Both the position numbers and the translations under genes were made by a program. A stretch of 64,000 nucleotides of DNA from Planctomycetaceae bacterium (GTDB taxonomy: Bacteria > Planctomycetota > Planctomycetia > Planctomycetales > Planctomycetaceae). The notes beneath the pieces are model-generated. The model searched no databases and was not told the DNA's origin. It saw only the letters and a list, made by a program, of their open reading frames with translations. The DNA lies in assembly GCA_016795145.1 (NCBI GenBank), contig JAEUII010000392.1, forward strand, positions 1 through 64,000, read 5' to 3'. Of the stretch, positions 1-8,410 are shown piece by piece. Position 1 is the stretch's first letter. Every line of letters starts with the position of its first letter.

Positions 1-14
1 TTTTCAAACGCAGA

Positions 15-226
15 AACGGCTGAGGACAGCCGTTCTACACTGGGTAGCACGCACGCAGTGCGTGTGCCGCAGGCGCCGGAAGCCGATGCCAGGCTGTCAT
101 GTTGCCAGGTTGGGCCGCGCAGAGCCCACGATGCTCTGCGCGGGGCTTCTGTGCAGAGCGATTGTCCTCAATCGCTTTGCGGTTGATGTCTTCAAACCAG
201 AAACGGCTGAGGACAGCCGTTCTACA
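15..226. repeat. IR1/IR2 intergenic repeat cluster (left edge)
   Basis: The hairpin ACGGCTG-AGGA-CAGCCGT followed by TCTACAC (IR1 half, 16-40) runs into GGGTAGCAC (IR2 start, 42-50) and a roughly 80-bp IR2 remnant that matches 1665-1745. A full IR1 inverted pair then occupies 151-226: the AGCGATTG/CAATCGCT hairpin, a spacer, then the ACGGCTG/CAGCCGT hairpin and TCTACA. The last CTA is the stop codon of the minus-strand amidohydrolase. Confidence 0.85.
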
Positions 227-1496
227 GTTTCGGACGCGACAACTGCCCAGCCTTCACAATCCCGCCTTGCAGAACAGCGATGAATCGACTGCGGTCTTCC
301 AGAATGCGAATGTCGGCCAGCGGGTCACCATCAACGATCAGCAGGTCTGCGAGCTTGCCCGTTTCGACGGTTCCGATTTCATTGAGCCGCCCGAGAATCT
401 TTGCGCCGTTCTTTGTCGCGCAGGTCAGAACTTCCGTCGGACTGAAGCCGACGAAGTTCACGAAGAACGAAAGCTCCCGCGCGTAGTCACCGTGCGGATT
501 CCATGCGAACCCATAATCGCCACCCATACCGAGGCATCCGCCAGCCTTGAGAATTCGACGAGCACTCTCGGCGCCGCCATCGAGTGTTTCCTGGTGCCCG
601 TCAATAACCGGCTGCGACATTCCAAATTCCGGGCCGCGCTGAATGCTTGCGTATTCGAAGTACAGTGCCGGAACGCACGGAACGTCCCGAGCCAGCATCA
701 GATCGAGGGCTTCATCGTTCATGAAGGTTCCATGTTCGATTGCGTCATATCCCGCCTTCAATGCATTGATGATGCCTTCTGTTGCGCGGCAATGGCCTGT
801 GACTTTGAGCCCATGATTGTGGGCTGTCCCAACCACGGCGTGCATTTCTTCGAAGGTCATGCACAATGTGTGATGGTCGTTCGTGTCCGGCGCGGCGGCG
901 TCACCAGTGGGATAAGTCTTCACCCATTCAATGCCGTCTTTAACAAGTTTACGAACAGCAGAGCGAGCTTCCACCGGGCCGTTGATCAGAAGAACCAGGC
1001 CTTCCATGCCGATCTTGCGGAAGTCAGGGTTCCAGTCCATGAGTCCGCCGACACCACAAATCTCCCGGCCGCTGGTGGCAAGGCGTGGTCCGAACGTGAT
1101 GTCGGATTCGATCGCTTTCTTCAGCCACACATCAATGTTGAACAGACTACCTCCACTGCGTGCTGCCGTGTAGCCACATTCCAGAGCCAGCTTCGCATTC
1201 GCCGCCGCCAGCAGTGTGACGTATTCGACTGGATACTTGATGTCGAGATCTTCCAGCGCCGCGACGTTGAAGTAGGTCGGATGGAAGTGAGCTTCAACGA
1301 GACCGGGAAGAATGGAGCCTCCCTTTGCATCAATTCTCCTCGCTGCCGGATCAACGACGGGAGCCTGCGATGATGGACCGGCATACGCAATCCGGCCATC
1401 CTGAACGACGACTGTTGCACTGGGAACCGGAGGTCCACCGTTTCCATCAACCAGTTGCCCGTTGGAAATCACAAGCGTGCCAGCATGCAGCTTCAT
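222..1496 (-). CDS. Amidohydrolase-family metal-dependent hydrolase
   Basis: A 424-residue protein of the amidohydrolase superfamily, imidazolonepropionase/prolidase-like branch. The N-terminal strand-rich segment leads to GLVEAHFHPT, whose HxH (H70, H72) is the first metal-binding pair. Further family signals are GLKVTGH and AIEHGT in the middle, the GGDYGF aspartate near residue 330, and the C-terminal LADLLIVDGDPLADI strand that ends these folds. The substrate cannot be told; cyclic amides or dipeptides are typical of relatives. No signal peptide is seen, so it is probably cytoplasmic. The ATG at 1496 begins MKLHAGTLVI, a normal family start. The TAG stop lies inside the IR1 repeat to its left, so the repeat forms the end of the gene. 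No operon partner is evident. Confidence 0.85.
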   Translation of the reverse strand: MKLHAGTLVISNGQLVDGNGGPPVPSATVVVQDGRIAYAGPSSQAPVVDPAARRIDAKGGSILPGLVEAHFHPTYFNVAALEDLDIKYPVEYVTLLAAANAKLALECGYTAARSGGSLFNIDVWLKKAIESDITFGPRLATSGREICGVGGLMDWNPDFRKIGMEGLVLLINGPVEARSAVRKLVKDGIEWVKTYPTGDAAAPDTNDHHTLCMTFEEMHAVVGTAHNHGLKVTGHCRATEGIINALKAGYDAIEHGTFMNDEALDLMLARDVPCVPALYFEYASIQRGPEFGMSQPVIDGHQETLDGGAESARRILKAGGCLGMGGDYGFAWNPHGDYARELSFFVNFVGFSPTEVLTCATKNGAKILGRLNEIGTVETGKLADLLIVDGDPLADIRILEDRSRFIAVLQGGIVKAGQLSRPKL

Positions 1497-1590
1497 CGGT
1501 CGAACTTTCAGCAGGTGGGAAGTAGGGGCAGGTCAGGAGTGATCGAGGACAGCGTACCGACTTTCCCGCGAGTTTGTTAGTTCGCCGTCA

Positions 1591-1663
1591 GTGTAGAGCG
1601 ATTGTCCTCAATCGCTTTGTGCAGGCGTTTCGCGGTCAACGGCTGAGGACAGCCGTTCTACAC
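1591..1663. repeat. IR1 inverted-pair repeat, 73 bp
   Basis: GTGTAGA at the left end and TCTACAC at the right end enclose two hairpins, AGCGATTG-TCCT-CAATCGCT and ACGGCTG-AGGA-CAGCCGT, separated by about 28 bp. The two hairpins are the same module in opposite orientation, giving a BIME-like arrangement. Confidence 0.9.
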
Positions 1664-1664
1664 T

Positions 1665-1809
1665 GGGTAGCACGCACGCAGTGCGTGTGCCGCAGGCGCC
1701 GGAAGCTGATGCCAGGATGTCATGTTGCCAAGTTGGGCTGCACTGTGCGCCCATTGCTTTTCCCAGGGCTTCCGGCCGCTGTGCGTCACAGGCTTTGCCT
1801 GTGCTACCC
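1665..1809. repeat. IR2 inverted-end repeat, 145 bp
   Basis: It begins GGGTAGCAC and ends GTGCTACCC, with about 40 conserved bp at each end, including the palindromic GCACGCAGTGCGTG and CAGGCTTTGCCTG segments. A copy of exactly the same length at 30136-30280 has the same ends but a different middle. Confidence 0.88.
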
Positions 1810-1814
1810 GCCAA

Positions 1815-1925
1815 TTGTAGAGCGATTGTCCTCAATCGCTTTGTGCAGGCGTTTCGCGGTTAACGGCTGAGGACAGCCGTTCTACACTGGCCGCTGCGCG
1901 TCACAGGCTTCGCCTGTGCTACCCG
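1815..1925. repeat. IR1 pair plus solo IR2 right end
   Basis: A second 73-bp IR1 pair (1815-1887) is followed directly by a lone IR2 right end finishing GTGCTACCC at about 1923. The stop codon of the TolC-like gene lies about 8 bp further on. Confidence 0.85.
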
Positions 1926-1931
1926 GGACTC

Positions 1932-3638
1932 TTAGCGGTCGATCTGATCCTGTGCCATCGCGGCTCGATAGTCGGCTTGCGATTCGAAGTACAGTTTCAA
2001 AGCATCGACATGCTTCTCTGCGGATTCTGCGGCATACTGTTCTCGCAGAGCCACCTTCAGGAGGTCCGAGGTGCCGGCCTCCTGGTTCTTTCGTTCTCGG
2101 GCCGCCAGGTCTTCGGCTTTGTCGAGGGCATCCTGAGTCTCAGCGACCTGCTCCCACGCAGATTCGAGAGCGGCATAGGCCATCTGAACGTCAACGGAGA
2201 TCTTATCCTCTGTCAAACGACGCTTTGCCGAAAGCTGAGCAATCTTCGCCTGTGTTTCTGTCATCTTGCCCTTGGCTTTGCGTCGCTGGATCGGAACATC
2301 AAGGAACACCGAAGCCTCGGTTTCGAAGGGAGACTTGTCGCGTTTCTTGCTCGTGGGTTCGCCAACATCCTGCGATCCCCAGACGACAGCATTTAGTTCC
2401 GGCTGAAGGTAGTTGGCTGCGTTGGAATAATCGATTTGAACCTGTTTTCGCATGATATCCAGCATGCGAATCTCTGGTCGTTGAGAGAGAGCCAGCTGAA
2501 TGTCCGTCGGCATCTTTGATTCGTCGATCGGTGCTGGATCCGGAAATCCTGGCAGCTGCGCTTCCGTCGGAACGATGGGCTCGCCGCGTTCGTCACGCAG
2601 AAAGATCGAGAGCTTTGCGGCGGTCTGCTGGAGCTTGCGGCGAGTATCTGCGAGCTTTGCCTGTCGAATCGAAACCAGTCGAAGGTTGTCTGTCAGCTCT
2701 GGAGGATCAACGAAGCCGGCTTTCACCTGAGTTTCGATGCGCGCGGTTCGATCTTCCGCAAGGTGAAGAATACGCTGAGCAATCTGATGGTATTCCCCCG
2801 CGGCGACCCAGTCCCAGTAGGCGTAAGAACTCTGCTGGACATAATCAATCAGCTGAGCCTGAATATCCGGTTCCGCAAGCTGTCGGTTCAGTCCGGCTTT
2901 CCACAAGTCGGCACGACGGTCATCAATATCGCGATTGCGTGCGAGCGGAACTTCGACGCCGGCTTTGAACTCGCCGCCTTCGTTCGTCTGTCGTTCCAGG
3001 TACCACGGCTGAAAGTCTCCATTACCAACGCGGTAGCCGGCAAAGACTTCGCCGCCCCAGTAAGTTGGCTGCACAATGCCGAGGGCCTGACGATAGTTTT
3101 CGTAGAACCCCATCACCCCGTTTTCACTCGCACCTTTGACTTTCATGTCGAAGGCGCCTGAGGCACCCAGAGTCTGCCCAAAGGCGACGTTGCGAGTCTG
3201 CAGGGCGGACTGAAGCATAGGATAAGAGCGGTAAACCGAAGCGACGACCGAGTCGAACGCAACAGGTGCAGGAGGAACCTCCGCGGCTGCGTTAGGAGAC
3301 TCGTCGGCCCTTGATGGCGATTCGATGGCGGTGTCGGCCGCATTGCTGACTGGCGGCACCGCGCTGGAGCCCGCGTTATCACCGGTCGTGACAGCGTCCT
3401 GCGAAACGCCAGCAGCGACATCCGCAGTTTCATAGGCCACTGTCTGAATCTTCGCCTGGTCAGGTTCAGTGACCTGTTCTGGTTTTGTCTCCGCCTGTGA
3501 GACGGTTGCAGCATCAGCAATCAGCGCGTGATGATCTTCCCTGTTGTCCTTTCGAACGAACGGATTCGAAGAACCGCATCCAGGGAATACGATCAACGAC
3601 AAAAGCAGTGGAAGAACGCACCGGCAGAATTTGCGCAT
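1932..3638 (-). CDS. TolC-family outer-membrane efflux lipoprotein
   Basis: An outer-membrane-factor-like protein of about 568 residues. From ATG 3638 it starts MRKFCRCVLPLLLSLIVFPG followed by Cys, a lipoprotein signal with lipobox FPGC; a TTG at 3659 would add seven residues. A Pro/Ala/Glu-rich linker of about 120 residues follows. The rest is typical of TolC: long helical stretches rich in Ala, Gln and Glu (for example AKLADTRRKLQQTAAKL and TETQAKIAQLSAKRRLTED) arranged as two similar halves. It should form the outer-membrane duct of a tripartite exporter. The next gene on the same strand is an ABC-2 permease, about 240 bp upstream, which suggests one export system. No membrane-fusion protein or ATPase is next to them. 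Confidence 0.82.
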   Translation of the reverse strand: MRKFCRCVLPLLLSLIVFPGCGSSNPFVRKDNREDHHALIADAATVSQAETKPEQVTEPDQAKIQTVAYETADVAAGVSQDAVTTGDNAGSSAVPPVSNAADTAIESPSRADESPNAAAEVPPAPVAFDSVVASVYRSYPMLQSALQTRNVAFGQTLGASGAFDMKVKGASENGVMGFYENYRQALGIVQPTYWGGEVFAGYRVGNGDFQPWYLERQTNEGGEFKAGVEVPLARNRDIDDRRADLWKAGLNRQLAEPDIQAQLIDYVQQSSYAYWDWVAAGEYHQIAQRILHLAEDRTARIETQVKAGFVDPPELTDNLRLVSIRQAKLADTRRKLQQTAAKLSIFLRDERGEPIVPTEAQLPGFPDPAPIDESKMPTDIQLALSQRPEIRMLDIMRKQVQIDYSNAANYLQPELNAVVWGSQDVGEPTSKKRDKSPFETEASVFLDVPIQRRKAKGKMTETQAKIAQLSAKRRLTEDKISVDVQMAYAALESAWEQVAETQDALDKAEDLAARERKNQEAGTSDLLKVALREQYAAESAEKHVDALKLYFESQADYRAAMAQDQIDR

Positions 3639-3879
3639 GGAGCAGGCCATCCGTGGCAAAAAGAATCGACACTGCTATTCGCTTCGGCGCAGGACGAGGG
3701 CGATCGTGATTCTCCGCAAACTCGTTCCGAGCAAATTAACACGACTTCAATGATCAACCCGAAAGCGCGACATAACCGGTAAGGTCTGATTGTACTTCTG
3801 CTGTTCAGGCTGACATGTTCGTGAACGTTCGAGCCCTGCTCTGCTCTTCAGTACGACAACTGTCGTTGATCGTCGCGTG

Positions 3880-5118
3880 TTAAACAGCGTCAGAACGGAA
3901 TCGATACAGTCCGATGACGAAGAAGACAGTCGCAAATGACAGCAGAGCAATGCATGACTGACCAATCACCGAGTGCGATGGGATGTCTTTCGTCAGCAGC
4001 TCTCCGTAGGCATCCAGCGCCCACGCATGTGGCGTCATCAGGCTGATCTTCTGACTGAGTGGCGGCATCCATGCGCGAGGAACCAGGCAACCGCTGATAC
4101 CAGCGCTGGACAGCAGAATCAGGTTCCCAAAACTGCTTACCTGCGATTCTGTCTTCGCGAGTGTGGAGAACATCAATCCCAGTGCTGTCGCCGCAGAAGA
4201 CGTGCAAAGCATGATGGGAATCAGCAGCCACGGCTGAGAACCCCAGGACATTCCGAACAGGATCTTTCCAGAGATCATCAGGATCATCGTCTGAATGAGT
4301 GACAGGACCAGAAAGGGAAGCGTCTTCCCGATCAGGATGGCGGAAGGACTGACCGGAGAAATTCGAAGCCGTCGAAGTGTTCCTGTATCACGTTCGCTCA
4401 GAAATGAACGACCCATGATGTTGACCAGGAAGAAGACGAACAGCACCGTGTAACTTGGAATGAAGAACTGGTAAACACGGTTACCTGCTTCAGCCGCTTT
4501 GGCGTCTGTGGTCGCCGTTTTCTCCCATGCTTCCGGGATAACAGACCGTCGCGCGGCGCCGCGAAATGACGGAACCTTCTCCGCCAGGATCGGCAGGATT
4601 GCATTCTGAAGTGACAGCTTCACCAGCAGCTTTGACAGTCCCTCCATCATCGGGTCTGCAGCGCTTTCGTTGAACACAAGGCTCATGTCCAGAGCGGACA
4701 GCCCTTTGGCTCGAGTCGTCTCGTCCGGTGAAGTGAGCTCGGTAGGAGACTTCGAGCGGACGATCGTTTCAAATTCGGGGCCGATGATCAGTCGAGCATC
4801 CGTTTCCCCCTGAGGTCGTTCGGCTTCCAGCGATTCCCGAGTCGGAGCAGACGAGGCCGCTGTGTCGACAGGACGAACGAGGACGTTTTCATAGCTGGCC
4901 AGGAATCCTGCCAGACGTTTAGAGGATTCTGTCTGAGAATAATCAGCGACCTCGATGTATAGGCCCTGGCGATTCTGTGCCCGGTTTTCACGAAGACGTC
5001 CGGTGGATGATCCGACGATGGCGATGATCACCATCGGCATGGCCACAAGAATCACGAGCGCACGGCGATCACGCGACAGCAGCCGAAGGTCCTTGAGCGT
5101 GATCCTGAGAGCGTCCAT
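3880..5118 (-). CDS. ABC-2 type transporter permease
   Basis: A 412-residue membrane protein. One transmembrane helix lies near the N-terminus (about residues 20-40, ALVILVAMPMVIIAIVG), then an ectodomain of about 170 residues, then five or six C-terminal helices starting at FFIPSYTVLFVFFLVNIMG. The cytoplasmic loop SERDTGTLRRLRISPVSP is the usual ABC-2 coupling motif (RExGTL...SP). It would export drugs, lipids or polymer precursors with a separate ATPase, which is not in the window. It lies in line with the TolC-like gene downstream. The start ATG 5118 is followed by MDALRITLKDLRLLSRDRR, a normal start for this family. Confidence 0.88.
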   Translation of the reverse strand: MDALRITLKDLRLLSRDRRALVILVAMPMVIIAIVGSSTGRLRENRAQNRQGLYIEVADYSQTESSKRLAGFLASYENVLVRPVDTAASSAPTRESLEAERPQGETDARLIIGPEFETIVRSKSPTELTSPDETTRAKGLSALDMSLVFNESAADPMMEGLSKLLVKLSLQNAILPILAEKVPSFRGAARRSVIPEAWEKTATTDAKAAEAGNRVYQFFIPSYTVLFVFFLVNIMGRSFLSERDTGTLRRLRISPVSPSAILIGKTLPFLVLSLIQTMILMISGKILFGMSWGSQPWLLIPIMLCTSSAATALGLMFSTLAKTESQVSSFGNLILLSSAGISGCLVPRAWMPPLSQKISLMTPHAWALDAYGELLTKDIPSHSVIGQSCIALLSFATVFFVIGLYRFRSDAV

Positions 5119-5498
5119 GCGTTCCTTTCAGTCGAGTCATTCGTGATTGACGGTCATCGCCGTCAAGGTGTCATCGCCAAACTGTCATCGTCAAACAGTC
5201 ACTAATCTTCGGCCGGACAGGGTATCCGACCCACAGTGGTTGTCAGGGGGACAACGAGGTAATGTGTTTAAGGGTCCGAAGGATAGGCGCTTCCGGGGTT
5301 TCAGTGAATTCCGAGCCGCGTGGAAAAAGAAATCCTGGAAATGTTCCAGGAAAAACCAGCGGGCCGTTCGTCCAAGAGGCAACCCCATTGCGGTTCAGAA
5401 CTGAATCGCACGGGGCTGGAACGAATAAAAAGACGCTTCGGAGAGTCGGGTCTTTGGCTATTCCCCTGGAACATTCTGCTTCAACACTGTTCGACCTG
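5119..5498. other. Divergent intergenic region upstream of sigma factor
   Basis: There is no convincing gene in these 380 bp, although the sigma reading frame stays open from 5262. At 5153-5205 GTCATCG recurs three times at about 15-bp spacing. At 5333-5351 there is a perfect palindrome, listed separately. Promoters for both flanking genes should be here, but none is clear enough to place. Confidence 0.6.
5333..5351. promoter_or_regulatory. Perfect palindrome upstream of ECF sigma gene
   Basis: TCCTGGAA-ATG-TTCCAGGA is a perfect 8-bp inverted repeat with a 3-bp centre, lying about 150 bp before the chosen sigma start. It could be an operator or an mRNA hairpin. Its function is an inference from position only. 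Confidence 0.35.
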
Positions 5499-6044
5499 AT
5501 GACTGACGAGGCGATGATGGCCATCGTCTGCGCACGGTCGGACCAGGAGATGTTCCATCAGCTCGTCCTGCGCTGGCAGGTGCGACTGACGGAGATGTGT
5601 CATCGACTGACGGGAAATCTGCACGACGCGGAGGATGCGGTGCAGGAGGCCTTTTCCCGAGCCTTCACGGCGCGGGAGCAGTTTCGGGGCGGATCGAAGT
5701 TCACAACATGGATGTGGCGAATCGCGGTAAATTCGGCTCATGATGTCCGCCGTCGGCAGGCTCGAAGTTATCAGTCGGATGCCTTGCCTGGCGAACTTGC
5801 GGATCACCGCGGATCGCCGGATGGTACGGAAGGTGAAGAGGTTCGGGAGCACGTGAAAGTCGCGCTGCTGGAACTTCCGGATGATCTGCGTGAGGTTCTG
5901 GTTCTGAGGCATTATCAGAATCTGAAGCTCCGTGAGATCTCCGACATTTTGAACCTGCCACTGGGAACTGTGTATTCGAGACTGGCAGACGCGTTGAGTC
6001 GGCTGGAGAAACGATTGAAGCCCCTGAATGATCACATGCCCTGA
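5499..6044 (+). CDS. ECF-type RNA polymerase sigma factor
   Basis: A 181-residue sigma-70 family factor. Region 2 covers about residues 10-85 (EMFHQLVLRWQVRLTEMCHR, then DAEDAVQEAFSRAF and FTTWMWRIAVNSAHD). Region 4 is at the C-terminus (LPDDLREVLVLRHYQNLKL, then EISDILNLPLGTVYSRLADA), the helix-turn-helix that reads the -35 element. Regions 1 and 3 are missing, as in the ECF group. The ATG at 5499 was chosen because homology starts just after it; the frame runs open to 5262 but that stretch is not protein-like. The stop codon opens a 17-bp tandem repeat. A zinc anti-sigma factor follows 95 bp downstream, so the pair should act as a switch for an envelope stimulus. Confidence 0.92.
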   Translation: MTDEAMMAIVCARSDQEMFHQLVLRWQVRLTEMCHRLTGNLHDAEDAVQEAFSRAFTAREQFRGGSKFTTWMWRIAVNSAHDVRRRQARSYQSDALPGELADHRGSPDGTEGEEVREHVKVALLELPDDLREVLVLRHYQNLKLREISDILNLPLGTVYSRLADALSRLEKRLKPLNDHMP

Positions 6045-6109
6045 ATGATCACGCGTCATGAATGATCACGCGTCATGAAAGATGTCGCGTCATGAATGAT
6101 GTCGAATTT
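6025..6109. repeat. 17-bp tandem repeat, five units
   Basis: The units start at 6025, 6042, 6059, 6076 and 6093. Units 2 and 3 are identical (TGAATGATCACGCGTCA), unit 4 differs at three bases, and units 1 and 5 are degenerate at their ends. Unit 1 lies in the last sigma codons and unit 2 begins with the sigma TGA stop. Each full unit carries an overlapping stop/start (TGAATGA). Confidence 0.9.
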
Positions 6110-6138
6110 TGAGTCACCTGTTGTGTTGATGGTGTTGT

Positions 6139-6960
6139 ATGAAAACTGAATTCGATTTCGCATCCCATCCTGACGACAGCGACTGGATGCCATTTCTGTA
6201 TGGCGAGTGTGATGAATCTCAAATGGCCATTCTGCAGGATCATTTGAAGCACTGCTCACACTGTGCGGCGAAGATTGCTGGCTGGAAGTCAGTGCAGTCG
6301 AAGCTGGACGCATGGACTCTTGGGTCGCCTGTTACGTCTGGATCGACAGCAATGGCTTCTGGCAGGCTCACCGCGTCAACGACATCGAGCATTGAGCAGC
6401 CTGTCCGACAGGCTCGCCCGGAACCTACTGCTTCGGCACGATCGCAATCGGTTCCTGGATCTGTTGGCAGATCGCGTCAGTCAGTTTTGACAGCCGCTGC
6501 AGTTCTGCTCGCACTGACGGCCGCGTTTCTTGCAGGGTGGCAGGTTTCCAATGCGAAGCAACCGGACCTCCTCGCGCTTCGCAAAGAGCTCGCCTCAGAG
6601 ATACGCGGCGAGCTGATGACGGACGTTCGAAAGGAAATGCAGAATCAGATTCAAACGCTGACCGCTGACAAGGCTCGGCTGACCCCGCTGATTGAATCCG
6701 AGTCTGAGCGAATCATTTCGGCGCGACTGGCGAACTTGCAGGCAACAACCGATCCCGCAGAGAAGCTCAAGGAACGACAGATGATCTCGGACATTCTTGA
6801 GAACCAGATCACGCTGCGAAACGACCTCGAAAAATTGGCGGTGGAAGCTGAGTCTCAAATCATCAGGACTCGTCGAGAACTTCTGCGACTGGAAGCGGTC
6901 ACGCGTACGGGCAGCTCCGAGGGCATACAGCCGCTGAATGGCAAAGCTCCTCAGTTTTAG
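6139..6960 (+). CDS. Zinc-binding transmembrane anti-sigma factor
   Basis: A 273-residue protein. Its N-terminal domain has the ZAS-type motif H35-x3-C39-x2-C42, which binds zinc and holds ECF sigma factors inactive. A Ser/Thr-rich linker follows, then one transmembrane helix at about residues 115-134 (SVLTAAAVLLALTAAFLAGW). The outer part is a long charged coiled coil with many Lys/Glu and Leu heptads. It should bind the sigma factor encoded just upstream and release it on an envelope signal. The periplasmic coiled coil is unlike short anti-sigma factors and may be the sensor. ATG 6139 has no clear ribosome site. An IR3 repeat starts directly after the TAG stop. Confidence 0.87.
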   Translation: MKTEFDFASHPDDSDWMPFLYGECDESQMAILQDHLKHCSHCAAKIAGWKSVQSKLDAWTLGSPVTSGSTAMASGRLTASTTSSIEQPVRQARPEPTASARSQSVPGSVGRSRQSVLTAAAVLLALTAAFLAGWQVSNAKQPDLLALRKELASEIRGELMTDVRKEMQNQIQTLTADKARLTPLIESESERIISARLANLQATTDPAEKLKERQMISDILENQITLRNDLEKLAVEAESQIIRTRRELLRLEAVTRTGSSEGIQPLNGKAPQF

Positions 6961-7103
6961 TGTAGGTCCTTTCTGCCGGAAAGGACTTTCGCCGGAAGGC
7001 GAACCTTGTGTGCAAGCCAGCGAGGATTGCAGGCTGCATCGAATGATCACCTGCACCGAAGTCGCGGCAAGCCGCGAAGTCCTGCCCGGCAGGCAGGACC
7101 TAC
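6961..7103. repeat. IR3 inverted-end repeat, 143 bp
   Basis: It starts TGTAGGTCC and ends GGACCTAC. The left part reads CTGCCGGAAAGGACTTTCGCC and the right end CCTGCCCGGCAGGCAGGACC. It abuts the anti-sigma stop codon. Relatives lie at 31863-32057 and 40415-40650. Confidence 0.85.
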
Positions 7104-7167
7104 TGAAACCACAAACCAAACACTTTTGATTCTGAAGCTAACTTTGATTCTCTCGAAGGGTGAAACC

Positions 7168-8406
7168 ATGCGAATGTTGAAGTGGAATGTCTGGGTACGA
7201 CTGTTGTTGCTGGGAGCCGCGGTGGGCGTGAGTTCCATCAGCGTGAACTCCAAAGCGATGGCTCAGGATGGTGAGCTGGCCGATGTTGCAACTGCTCCTG
7301 CTGCACCGGAACCTGCGGCGCCGCCTGAGCCAGCGGCATTGCCAGAGCCTGCGGTATTGCCGGAACCAAATGGACTGCCACTTGCAGAACCTGTGTCGCC
7401 GCGTTTGGACGAACTTCCAGTGCCTTCGTCCAGTGCAGCCACACTGGCTCCAGCGACATCTGGTCAGAATGGGTTGTCGACGACGGGCCGATATCAGGAT
7501 GCACAGGCTCTATTTGGGCGTGTTGCGTTTCGCAGTCCGAATACTCCTCGATCCATGCCGATCATCCTTGAAGTGACTGCGATCCCGGACGAAGAGCGTA
7601 AGGCGTTGCAGGAAGACCTCAAGATTCTGGAGAGCCTGATCAACAAGGCGATTGTCGGCAAGAATCATTCACCTGATGTCAACATCGCGCTGGGCGTACC
7701 GCTTTACCGGTCCGAACAGGAATCTCATCTGATCTGGATTCAGGATGGTGGGTTGCTGTATCGGCGCACGCTGCCGGGAATCTCGCTGGCTCCCAGAGCA
7801 TCTGGCAATGGCAAGTCCGAGGGTGCGCAGGATGCGGAGCCTGAATCCGAATGGGATGCGGCTCGACGAGAACTCATGAAGGCAGAGAATGCGGAGTCCC
7901 TGTTGACGGACCGAGTATTCACTCGATCTGGAATGCCGGGGTACGACCAGGAATACGTCGAGGCTCTGAAAGCACGAGTGTCAGCGGCATTGAAGAATGT
8001 GTCGCGCGTTCGTCTTCCCAGTTCTTCGAAACCTGCTGCCCGGATCTGTACGGTGGCTTTGACCTGCCCGGAAGATGGGTCCACTTTGACGTTCCGAATC
8101 GGAGACGATGGTACTGTCTCATCCCATCAGTACATCGATGAGAACCAAACAAACTACGACAGAATCTCATCGTGGGGCGGACCGGCTTTTGCGCCACCGC
8201 AACCGCCATCGTTTTACAATATGGAGCCGGCGGCTGTTGCTCCCGCAGCACCAGCTGATCAGGCCATCCGTAAGCCGGTGCCAGCGCAGCCCGCTCTGCC
8301 GGCGCTGCCAAGTCAGCCAGCACGTCGCAGTTCCAGTCGGGCTTCGTCGCCTGATTCTCGTCCTGCTGATGTGATTGAAACGCGACCCAGCTCTGGTGGG
8401 AGATAG
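7168..8406 (+). CDS. Secreted Pro/Ala-rich protein of unknown function
   Basis: A 412-residue protein. ATG 7168 was chosen over an open frame from 7006 because GAAGGG lies 8 bp before it and the product then starts with a clean signal peptide (MRMLKWNVWVRLLLLGAAVG...) cut near KAMAQ. A Pro-Glu-Pro-Ala repeat region follows (about residues 40-75). A central charged region has no family I recognise, and the tail is Pro/Ser/Arg-rich and low in complexity. It is probably exported and surface-associated. It lies third after the sigma/anti-sigma pair on the same strand, separated by an IR3 repeat, so it may be controlled by them; that is inference. Confidence 0.7.
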   Translation: MRMLKWNVWVRLLLLGAAVGVSSISVNSKAMAQDGELADVATAPAAPEPAAPPEPAALPEPAVLPEPNGLPLAEPVSPRLDELPVPSSSAATLAPATSGQNGLSTTGRYQDAQALFGRVAFRSPNTPRSMPIILEVTAIPDEERKALQEDLKILESLINKAIVGKNHSPDVNIALGVPLYRSEQESHLIWIQDGGLLYRRTLPGISLAPRASGNGKSEGAQDAEPESEWDAARRELMKAENAESLLTDRVFTRSGMPGYDQEYVEALKARVSAALKNVSRVRLPSSSKPAARICTVALTCPEDGSTLTFRIGDDGTVSSHQYIDENQTNYDRISSWGGPAFAPPQPPSFYNMEPAAVAPAAPADQAIRKPVPAQPALPALPSQPARRSSSRASSPDSRPADVIETRPSSGGR

Positions 8407-8410
8407 ACTT

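Noticed and set aside
99-1373. Long plus-strand open frame (424 codons)
   Set aside because: It mirrors the minus-strand amidohydrolase, and its product has no domain while the minus product has full family motifs.
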